Positions 1-8,208 of a DNA stretch of 64,000 nt are shown one piece after another (within the stretch, counting starts at the first letter, position 1; every line of letters begins with the position of its first letter). The notes beneath the pieces were generated by a model. The model was not told the DNA's origin, searched no databases, and was given only the letters and a program-made list of their open reading frames with translations. A program made the translations under genes and the position numbers. The DNA comes from Elymus sibiricus. Its lineage: Eukaryota; Streptophyta; Magnoliopsida; Poales; Poaceae. The stretch is taken from NCBI GenBank assembly GCA_039707655.1, contig CM077674.1:234771904-234835903 (forward strand). Reading direction: 5' to 3'.

Positions 1-516
1 GGCAGGGCCAGGAGGAAGCTCGTCACGTACCCGTTGCCGCAGCGCATGCTCACCAACGGGTTGGCATGGTGGTGGTGCATGAACATCGTGGGGACGATGC
101 TTAGGGTCGGCTTGACGCCGTTCAGGACCACCAGCACCGCGGGGAAGCGCGGCGCGCCCATCCTGCGATGGTCGCGACACACGTCCCGCCGCAGCGTTGT
201 TGGACGTCGCCGCTCCGTCCTTGGACGTCGCGGCGGCGGGGTCCTGGCTGGCACCGGTTTGAACTGTATGACTACGATGGCTAGCCTCACCAGCAGGTTG
301 TTGGAGTTGGCCGTCGACACCAACTCCGGTGTGGTGGCTGTGATCACCGACACGGTGGGGATGCTGGACATCCACACCGCCGGTGCCTCCTGCCCCGGCC
401 GCCCCAACCGTAGCACCCGCGCCGACTGCGCCGCCTGCGCCGTCTACGGACGCTTGGGAAGGCCGCTTGGAGGTGGTGGGAGCCATCGTGGCTCCGCCCT
501 TCTTCTTCGGCACCAT
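1..516 (-). CDS. Partial gag-like ORF of an LTR retrotransposon, runs off the left edge
   Basis: Read on the minus strand from an ATG at 516-514, the frame stays open for all 172 codons to the window edge, so no stop is seen. It starts with a basic stretch (MVPKKKGG) and continues with a low-complexity region rich in Ala, Gly, Thr, His and Gln. It begins about 65 bp downstream of a primer-binding-site-like sequence (580-591) that abuts an LTR (596-1518). That is the position of gag in an LTR retrotransposon. No capsid or zinc-knuckle motif is reached before the edge, so the gag call rests on position and not on a recognised domain. High GC could also give a long open frame by chance. Confidence 0.45.
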   Translation of the reverse strand, partial: MVPKKKGGATMAPTTSKRPSQASVDGAGGAVGAGATVGAAGAGGTGGVDVQHPHRVGDHSHHTGVGVDGQLQQPAGEASHRSHTVQTGASQDPAAATSKDGAATSNNAAAGRVSRPSQDGRAALPRGAGGPERRQADPKHRPHDVHAPPPCQPVGEHALRQRVRDELPPGPA

Positions 517-579
517 TAATGAAGGTGATGGGGCTGAAGCCTACCCTACGAACACTGATTCGTAATACAAGAGCCCCTG

Positions 580-591
580 CCTGGCGCGCCA
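580..591 (-). promoter_or_regulatory. Primer-binding site of the left-edge LTR element
   Basis: On the minus strand the bases TGGCGCGCCAGG lie just inside the LTR end at 596. The same string occupies the same position in E5 (about 30602-30613), so this is a shared primer-binding site. It differs from the tRNA-iMet-type site in E1 and the tRNA-Asp-type site in E4. Confidence 0.6.
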
Positions 592-595
592 AAGA

Positions 596-1518
596 TGTCG
601 TGGGAAAACGATGATCTATGGGATTGAGAGGATCCCTTTGCGGTTCGGCTATGGGGTCAATGTACTACAAAGAGTAGGGCTAATAGATGTAAGAACAAGC
701 AAAGATTTATCCAGGTTCGGGACGCTATGAGCGTAAAACCCTACTCATGTTCTTGTAGTTTGATTGTGTGAGCTCAAGGTTACAAGGAGCGCAACTTGCC
801 AGCAAGGTGCGGGAAGTGCAGCTACAGTGTGTGTTTGAACTAGGAGTCGACCGTTCTAACTGTAGTCATGGGCCTCCTTTTATAGGCCAAGGAGTTACCA
901 CAGTGGCTAATACGGTCATTTACAGGGATATGAATAGTGACTTGCACCGTCACCACGTCTATCTCCAGACGGGGTAGGACAAGCGCATTAAATGCACCGT
1001 TAGGTGCTACGTCGGGGAGGCGAGGCTTTGGGCAAAAGATATGTACCTCCGGTCCTGGCGCCCTCCTATTATCTTGACACGTCCCAAGGATGGGTGTCAT
1101 TAAAGTTAATCCTTGCGTGGCATGCTGACACGTGCCTTGGCCAGCTATGTTGACTGCCTGCCCGCTCGACACCTATCATACGTGCTTATCTAGCCGATGA
1201 TGAGGTGGAGCGGCGATGGGACAAAACGAGCCTGCTGGCGCGGAGCTTGTCGGGCCTTCGCTTGCCGGCAAGGGGCTTGCCGGCAGCCAGAGTCTTGGTC
1301 TTCACCTTGCCGGTACGAAGCTTGCCGACAAGGGAATGTTGATCTTCAGTACTAGGATAGTACTTTTCAATGACCTGCCTGGAGGTCTTCTTCACGGTCT
1401 TGTTTAATCTAAGTCTTGAGTCACAGTAATCCTCCGGCAAGCCCTTGCCGTCGGGAAGGCTACAACTGCCTGTGCACAAGTCAGGGTATGAGGGCACCCG
1501 TGCTTTAGTACACCGACA
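596..1518 (-). mobile_element. LTR of a gypsy-type element (5' LTR, minus orientation)
   Basis: The segment begins TGTCGTGGGAAAACG and ends TACACCGACA, matching in outline the E5 LTR ends (TGCCGTGGGAAACG and TACACCGTCA). Shared blocks include the bases around GGATCCCTTTGCGG and GGTTCGGG near the left end and CTTGCCGG clusters toward the right end. A minus-strand TATAAAA lies at 878-884. The element's interior is to the left and its other LTR is outside the window, so the target duplication cannot be tested. It is a diverged relative of E5. Confidence 0.7.
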
Positions 1519-1760
1519 TCCCCCAGCCCACATCCAAGGTGGTCGCGGCCGCACTGCGCACGACGCAGGAGGAGGCGGAGAGGATCATCCGCGAGCGTCA
1601 GGCGGCCGCCAGGAAGCCCTGCCGCGACACCGCCACCTTCCACTGCCTCATGCCCGACGACTCCGACTCCGACGCCGGGTCGGGCCACGATGACGGAGGA
1701 GGAGCCGCCGGCCAGCCCGGCATTGGCTACGAGGTCACCGTGAAGTATAGGATAGTTTAG
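1519..1760 (+). pseudogene. 3' fragment of an unknown repeat-associated gene
   Basis: Immediately after the LTR end a plus-strand frame is open to a TAG at 1758-1760. It is rich in Glu, Arg and Ala (QEEAERIIRERQAAARK), then acidic and serine-rich (DDSDSDAGSG), and ends YEVTVKYRIV. The left LTR appears to have cut it. The family is not recognised. The AT-rich stretch that follows resembles the 3' ends of gene-like repeats common in Triticeae. It may be a captured or domesticated exon or chance coding in GC-rich DNA. Confidence 0.35.
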
Positions 1761-2125
1761 GATTTTATTTTTAGGTTTTTAGTTCACCGGTCGAAACATC
1801 GTCCGGTTTTATGTACAAATTATCCTAGTTTCAATAAAATCCGCCGTGTTTTTATCAAAATTCGTTCAATTTGATCGAATTTCGGTCGGTTGGTTCGACT
1901 TGTTGTCAAAATATATGCGGCTAGCATTGGATGACGTCCTCCCGCATCCGTGTCCGCGGATTGGTCCCCTCTATCCGCGGACGGATGCGAGAGGATTTTT
2001 ACGGGTTGCCGTTGGAGATGTCCTTAGGGGACCGTCGCACGTTAATACGTATCTAGTGTGATGCATCATTAGAACAACTCCGTCGGAGTCGTCATATGCG
2101 ATATGGAGTGTACTTTATTATTATA
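1761..2125. other. Non-coding flank with a repeat-like end
   Basis: AT-rich sequence gives way to a GC-rich block (about 1935-2030) containing CCGCGGA repeats and then GTTGGAGATGTCCTTAG. In my recollection, reverse complements of this phrase (CTAAGGACATCTCCAAC) end many Triticeae gene-like repeats. No gene is seen. Confidence 0.3.
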
Positions 2126-2236
2126 CTCTCCGTTCCGAATTATTTGTCGCAGAAATGAATAGAAATAGATGTATCTAAACTAAAAATACATCTACATACA
2201 TCTATTTCTACGATAAGTAATTTGGAACGGAGGAAG
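2126..2236. mobile_element. Stowaway-type MITE
   Basis: The 111-bp segment has terminal inverted repeats (CTCCGTTCCGAATTA at the left, the near reverse complement TAATTTGGAACGGAG at the right) and is flanked by TA at 2124-2125 and 2237-2238. The interior is nearly self-complementary around TAGATGTATCTA. These are the diagnostic features of Tc1/mariner-derived Stowaway elements of grasses. Confidence 0.9.
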
Positions 2237-2444
2237 TATGATACAACATCGTGACCGCTACGCATAAACACATAGTCGTCGTTGTAATATGGCCTTCATA
2301 ATTTTATTTTATTTTTTCTCTTGTCATTTTTTCCAACTCTATAGGGGTAAAGCTTAAATTAGTCTAATCAAACGCATGCATCGACACGATAACTTAATAG
2401 CCACTATATTTTTCAGTCACCAAAATGCGCCGCTTTACATATAA

Positions 2445-2830
2445 TTAGTGACTTGAAATGTCATTTAGCGATTTTTTTAAAATAAGAAATGTCGCTATTC
2501 GACCGACATTGCTGCATACACTAGTCGGTGATCGGCGCCGTCTAGTCGCCGCCCTCCTCCTTGTCGTCGTCGTCCTCCCCCCCCCCCTCGAGAGATCATT
2601 GAAGTAGGCGTAGAGGTCGGACTCATGACTGGCAGCTACGAGCTGTCGCTGCTCCTCCTCGTCAATGACTGCGGTGCCATACTCTCGGAGGATGTGATCC
2701 TCATTGCGAGCTTCGAGGGCGAAGAGCCACAACATGGTATCGATCGGGTCCTTGGGCTCCGACACCAACTCCGCATAAGCCTCGACGGGACGCTATCGTT
2801 CATCGGGACGAGGGAACAGCGGGGCCGATG
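2445..2830 (-). pseudogene. Fragment of an unknown gene-like repeat
   Basis: A minus-strand frame between about 2800 and 2590 reads as plausible protein (LVSEPKDPIDTMLWLFALE, then DEEEQRQLVAASHESDLYA). A stop lies just upstream (codon TAG near 2798) and low-complexity Thr/Arg sequence lies downstream. I do not recognise the family. It lies opposite in strand to the fragment at 1519-1760, so both may be debris of one gene-like repeat. Confidence 0.3.
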
Positions 2831-4060
2831 AGGACGGCGTCCTCCTCCTTCTTCACCCTAAGGAGGGGGTTGGATCCCCCGCTGTTGTTGTCGGTGGCAC
2901 GGGAAGCACGAGATCCCCCGCGGCCGCCAGATGCATGATTGGTTGTGGCCCAAACCGCCATTATGCCGACCGGGAGCATATGACGACTCTGTTAGAGTTG
3001 CTCTTAGGGCTGCAAGAAAAGCTCGAGGCATGTGAGCCGTTTGAGAACGGGTCGCTTTCAGACTCGACAGATCGATCCAAAAAAAATGAGCTTAGTATGA
3101 ACGTTTTATGTAACTCGATTGAGTTGATTTTGAGCCAACATTTGCTAACTCGATGATTTTAGCTATCGACGTAATATAATACGTTTAACAATCTTGTTAG
3201 GAAATAGAATAATTTATTATCATATATGGTGTGTACATGTTTTTTTCATTTTATATAAAAGCAAACATGGAAGGTCAATTAAACATAGAGTAAATTTAGG
3301 TCTTATGAAGTCGTGTGCTGAATATCATGTTATTTTTTGCCAAAGTCAACAAAACACGTTCCACCTTCTAGTTGGAAAAATGGTTTTGGATTATAGTTGT
3401 TTGTCTTGTTTAGCTCGAAACTAGCTCGACTCAAGACCATTACAAGTCGAGTACGTGCCATTTCTACTACTCAACTTTAAACTTTCAGTTTATGCTCGCT
3501 TAAATTTTACTACGAGTTGATCTAAACCTAGGCCAACTCACTTGAACCCAATTCGTTTGCAGCCCCATCATGCACGCCTGGCCTCCTCTAGTCGTCGCAG
3601 GACGCATCATGACACGCGTTATATATGCAAAGAATAATTTGGTGCACACGTGGAGGTCGTCCATCCTAGTTTGGGATATTTCAGACATAATATTCAGTTC
3701 AGAGAGGCGAACGAGGTTGGCGACGATGCAGTATCCAAGGTTAGATCCTCCCCTTCCTTCAAACCTCCCTCTCTTGCTATACGGATGGACTAAATTTGAT
3801 ATGTGGAACGGTCAGCAGAAGATAGTACTATTTTGGCCTCGGATTCACTTCTTAAATACAAAGGTGCATGTGTTATCTTGCAATTGTGTTTTCAAGAAAA
3901 GGGCCGGTGGCCGACATTTGGGAAAGTCGGGCCGACTAAGCCCCGTGGTTGTCCAAGGAGGGAGATTGCTTCCAAACTCCCCTTTCCAATAACAAGGTCG
4001 CTCTTTATTATAGTCAATCCCTACGAGAGGCGGGTATGGACCAGGTGCGAAGAGTAGTTT
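2831..4060. other. Unassigned intergenic stretch
   Basis: No convincing gene, TIR or LTR pair was found. The composition is mostly AT-rich with scattered short frames. At about 2976-3010 the phrase CTCTGTTAGAGTTGCTCTTAG resembles ends of other Triticeae small elements, but no partner end was found. Confidence 0.3.
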
Positions 4061-4080
4061 GGGGGGGGGGGGGGGGGGGG
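4061..4080. repeat. Poly-G run, 20 bases
   Basis: Twenty consecutive G residues. The length is likely to vary between individuals and is error-prone in sequencing. Confidence 0.95.
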
Positions 4081-4231
4081 CTCATGTTCAACTCGATGAG
4101 GTTTGCTTTTAAAGTTTTAAACACTCCATTGTGTTGTGACACAAGTGTGTCACCGTGTTGAAATAGAGATCCTGGACCTGTGCGGGTCATGAGCCATGCT
4201 TATTAGGTTATGGGCATGTGATTTTTTTTTT

Positions 4232-4260
4232 CCGTTGCAACGCACGGGCATATTTGCTAG
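4232..4260 (+). mobile_element. Possible Helitron 3' terminus
   Basis: The block CCGTTGCAACGCACGG forms a short hairpin and is followed 9 nt later by CTAG and then a T. A terminal hairpin a short distance before CTRR, with insertion into A^T, is the hallmark of Helitron 3' ends. No TC 5' end could be located, so only the terminus is called. The plastid-derived segment starts directly after it. Confidence 0.4.
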
Positions 4261-4950
4261 TAAACTACTAAAATACCCAAAAGAAGTAGATCGGGTTTTT
4301 TTTCATTCTTCAAGAACTTCATATCTTGCCGAGATCTTCATCCCTAAAGATACTTCACAATAGTATTATTGGAGTGGATACACAACTCACAAAAAATACA
4401 AGAAGTCGACTAGGCGGACTGGTCAGAGTGAAGAGGAAAAAAAAGCCGTACAAAACTCAAAATATTTTCCGGAGATATTCATTTTCTTGAAGAAGCGGAT
4501 AAGATATTAGGTGGCTGTTTGATACCGCCAGAAAGACAAAAAAAGATTCTGAGGAATCAAAAAAAAAGGAAAAATTGGGTCTATGTTCAACGGAAAAAAA
4601 TTCTCAAGAGCAAGGAAAAATATTTTGTTTCCGATCGCCCTACAAGAAATTTAGCAACACTTTTCCCGCGGGATCTCTTGCAAGAAGAAAATAATCTCCA
4701 AATTCGACTTGTCATTTTTTTTCTCATGAAAATAGCAAGTTAACTCAAAGAATTTATCACACAAATAGTCAATTTGTTAGAACTTGCTTAGTAGTGAATT
4801 GGGAACAAGAAGAAAAAGAAAAGTCTGATGCTTCCCTTGTTGAGGTAAGATCAAATGATCTTATTCACGATTTCCTAAGAATTGAGTTAGTCACAAGTCC
4901 ACGATTTCGTATACACAAAAAGGTATGATAGAACAAGTGCAGGACCGATT
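4261..4950 (+). pseudogene. rpoC2: Nuclear copy of plastid DNA: broken rpoC2
   Basis: Plus-strand peptides in shifting frames match grass plastid RNA polymerase beta'' from the less conserved grass insert region, for example [63 protein letters not shown] and [12 protein letters not shown], in the correct order. The segment has several frameshifts and small deletions and lacks both ends of the gene, so it is not functional. rpoC2 normally encodes a subunit of the plastid-encoded polymerase. The match is from memory of the protein. About 100 bp of further sequence up to the solo LTR (4951-5062) could not be assigned. Confidence 0.8.
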
Positions 4951-5067
4951 CCCCATAATAGGTTATGGTACATTCTGGCACCTGGATGCTGTTTTTCTTT
5001 GCGTTGTTTGCTCCGTTATCTCAATGATGGTGGAACCCGATCCTGTTTTGGGATTGTATGAAAAAAT

Positions 5068-6932
5068 TGTTGGAAATATGCCCTAGAGGCAATAATAAAT
5101 TGGTTATTATTATATTTCCTTGTTCATGATAATCGTTTATTATCCATGCTATAATTGTATTGATTGGAAACTCAAATACATGTGTGGGTACATAGACAAC
5201 ACTGTGTCCCTAGTAAGCCTCTAGTTGACTAGCTCGTTGATCAAAGATGGTTAAGGTTTCCTAGCCATTGACATGAGATGTCATTTGATAACGGGATCAC
5301 ATCATTAGGAGAATGATGTGATGGACAAGACCCAAACTACGAACGTAGCATATGATCGTGTCAGTTTATTGCTATTGTTTTCTGCATGTCAAGTATCTGT
5401 TCCTTTGACCATGAGATCATGCAACTCCCTGACATCGGAGGAGTACCTTGTGTGTATCAAACGTCGCAACGTAACTGGGTGACTATAAAGGTGATCTACA
5501 GGTATCTCCGAGGATGTCTGTTGGGTTGGCATGGATCAAGACTGGGATTTGTTACTCCGTGTGACGGAGAGGTATCTCAGGGCCCACTCGGTAATACAAC
5601 ATCACAATGAGCCTTGCAAGCAATGTGACTAAAGTGTTAGCCACGAGATCTTGTATTACGGAACGAGTAAAGAGACTTGCCGGTAACGAGATTAAACTAG
5701 GTATAGAGATACCGACGATCGAATCTCGGGCAAGTAACATACCGAAGAACAAAGGGAACAGCATACGGGATTAACTGAATCCTTGACATAGAGGTTCGAC
5801 CGATAAAGATCTTCGTAGAATATGTAGGAGCCAATATGGGCATCCAGGTCCCGCTATTGGTTATTGATCGTAGAGGTGTCTCGGTCATGTCTACATAGTT
5901 CTCGAACCCGCAGGGTCTACACACTTAACGTTTGGTGACGATTAGTATAGTTGAGTTATTGTGTTGGTGACCGAAGGTTGTTCGGAGTCCCGGATAAGAT
6001 CCAGGACATGACGAGGGTCTCCGGAAGAGTCCGGAGGTAAAGATTAATATATGTGATAATAGTGTTTTGATCTCCGGAAAGGTTCCGGAATTCACCGGAA
6101 GGGGTTCCGGGTGTTTACCGAAGTGTTCGGGTGCAGCAACACTTTATATGAGCCAAAGGGGTAAAGCCCATGAGGTATTGGAAAGTGCAAAAGGAAGTTT
6201 TGTTACTGCCTTAAGCGGTACTACCGCTTGTAAAAGGCAGTACTACCGCGTAAGCGGTACTACCGCTTGTTGGAAGCGGTACTACCGCCCAAGCGGTACT
6301 ACCGCTTGTGTGAAGCGGTACTACCGCTCGTGAGCGGTACTACCGCTTGTACGCGGTACTGCAGGGATCCGAGTTGGACTCTTTCCCTGCGGGCCAAACC
6401 GACCTTGTGCGGGCAAAACCGACCTGGAGGAGGCTTTTACTCCAAGTTTAGACCCTAAGGCTCAACATATAAATAGAGGGGCAGGGCTAGCACACGGGAC
6501 ACATCAAGATTTCCCAAGCCGTGTGTCGGCAACCCTAACCCTCTAGTTCTCCCGTCATAATCTCCGTAGTGCTTGGCGAAGCCCTGCAGAGATTGTTCCT
6601 CACCACCATCACCACGCCGTCGTGCTGCCGGAACTCATCTACTACTTCATCATCGCTCGCTGGATCGAGGAGGTGAAGGCGTCATCAAGCCGTACGTGTG
6701 TTGAACGCGGAGGTGCCGTCCGTTCGGCATTAGTTCGTGATCGGATCGAGGGACGACTTGCGATTTGGATCGCGGAGACGTTCGACTACATCAACCGCGT
6801 TTCTTAACGCTTCCGCTTAGCGATCTACAAGGGTATGTAGATTCACTCTCCCTCTCGTAGATGCTCATCACCATGGATAGATCTTGTGTGTGCGTAGGAA
6901 AATTTTTGTTTCCCATGTAACGTTCCCCAACA
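5068..6932 (+). mobile_element. Solo LTR of a BARE1/WIS/Angela-type copia element
   Basis: The 1865-bp segment begins TGTTGGAAATATGCCCTAGA and ends CCATGTAACGTTCCCCAACA, the known termini of this abundant Triticeae family. It is flanked by a perfect 5-bp duplication AAAAT (5063-5067 and 6933-6937). There is no internal region or second LTR, so it is a solo LTR left by unequal recombination. A TATA-like box (ATATAAATAG) sits near 6466-6475. A GC-rich palindromic minisatellite lies upstream of it (6215-6360). Confidence 0.95.
6215..6360. repeat. Palindromic minisatellite in copia LTR (GCGGTACTACCGC)
   Basis: Seven full copies of the 13-mer GCGGTACTACCGC (one with a single mismatch) start at 6215, 6237, 6254, 6276, 6293, 6315 and 6334, plus a truncated eighth at 6353. 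Spacing alternates between short and long, about 17-22 bp. Each copy is nearly its own reverse complement, so the array can fold into many alternative hairpins. Confidence 0.9.
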
Positions 6933-6937
6933 AAAAT

Positions 6938-7730
6938 AACGTGCAGGTCGTCCACTCGTTCTGGGGAATCAAACTGAAGTTAACTATTAGAAACTATCGG
7001 AAGATAATCCCTTGCATAAACATGTCATGCAGGTATGCTTTTCCTTATAGTCGTTGGACGCTGAATGAACTGAGACAATCCACTGAAATGCTGAAAGAAC
7101 TCTCACATTTTTCAGCTATCACACGAAGCAGCAAATCCCCTTTTCCGAAAACAAAAGTACAGTAAGTTTATCAGCCTAACTCCCCAAATCTGAACTTCTC
7201 TAGATCTTCCCAAAATGTGAGGCTCAGCAAAATACCACCATCGGCTTCCTGATTCATTAATCTGAAAAGGCTTCCTGGTTTGTTTTGTGACTGTAAGGAG
7301 ACCTGAGAAGGTAAATAAGAAACATTAAAGTTCTTACTAACGGAAAGATCAATACTGGAAGACAGGTTTCCTTTTTAAGTGGCAACAAATGCCATTATGT
7401 GATAAACCCGCCACCCCCAAAGCAACATCATTGCTACTCTTGCTACCAACCAGTTCAAACACCCAAGTGACACTATAAGACATGTTTTCTTGCAATAACA
7501 CCTACACGATAGAAGGAGCACATTTTCGACGCCATCGTCACATCCATTTTTATCAGCGAAGGACAAGTTTTCAACCTCAAGAAAACATGTAATTGCTTCT
7601 GCGTTCCATAAAAACACAAAGTACACAAATTGCTACTATAATTTGATCTGACTACAGAATCAAAATGAAAAGCAAGTTACCATGCTGAATTGCTCCTTTT
7701 AATTCCATGCCGTGATGCAGCAGAAAATTA
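6938..7730. other. Unassigned stretch between solo LTR and SINE
   Basis: No exon-like frame with splice sites and no repeat ends were recognised. A short minus-strand frame near 7375-7626 has no recognisable motif. The right part may be 3' flank of the NAF1-like gene. Confidence 0.3.
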
Positions 7731-7903
7731 AAAAAAAGGACAGACCCAGTGCATAGAAGCTCCCACACAAGGTGGGGTCTAGGGAGGGATTATAGGAACC
7801 TAGTCTTACCCCTGCGAAGTGCAATGCAGAGAGGCTCGTTCGAACCCAGGACCTCTTGGCACAAGTGGGGAGGACTTCACCACTGCGCCAGGCCTGCCCT
7901 CAC
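7731..7903 (-). mobile_element. Au-type SINE (tRNA-derived)
   Basis: On the minus strand the element starts with a tRNA-like head: box A-like TGGCGCAGTGG, then box B GGTTCGAAC. It ends in a T-rich tail (TCCTTTTTTT). The body (for example AAGCTCCCACACAAGGTGGG on the plus strand) matches the Au SINE of Triticeae as I remember it. A perfect 14-bp target duplication, GCAGCAGAAAATTA, lies at 7717-7730 and 7904-7917. Confidence 0.92.
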
Positions 7904-7917
7904 GCAGCAGAAAATTA

Positions 7918-8208
7918 CACCACCATAAAACGTTTTTTACTTTAACTTTTAGGTGGAAACCGTAATACAAAATTATCTTATATTTCTTTACAGAGGGAGT
8001 ACCAGTTATCTAATTCATCATCTATCCATCCTTAAGTAATTTACCAGATATCTTTTCCAGAAGTAATGAGAAACGTGCACCAATAGTCACATGGATTAAT
8101 TATATCAAGAAGTAGGAGTCAGTAAACACTACATTTACAGGGAGACTTACATTGCTCTCATGTATACCCCTTCCTGCAAAGAAGAAAAATACACGCCTGC
8201 CAGTTATC
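7918..8208. other. 3' flank of the NAF1-like gene with MITE remnant
   Basis: AT-rich sequence. At about 7985-8003 the phrase TTTACAGAGGGAGTAC resembles one end of a Stowaway element without its partner. Part of the stretch is probably 3' UTR of the NAF1-like gene, although no poly(A) site can be fixed. Confidence 0.4.

Noticed and set aside
6215..6360. CRISPR-like array of short repeats
   Set aside because: The units are 13 bp, with 4-9 bp gaps, inside a plant LTR. It is a palindromic minisatellite.
7852..7900. Possible tRNA gene (box B GGTTCGAAC, box A-like TGGCGCAGTGG)
   Set aside because: It is the tRNA-derived head of the SINE. There is no cloverleaf of normal length and a target duplication flanks the element.
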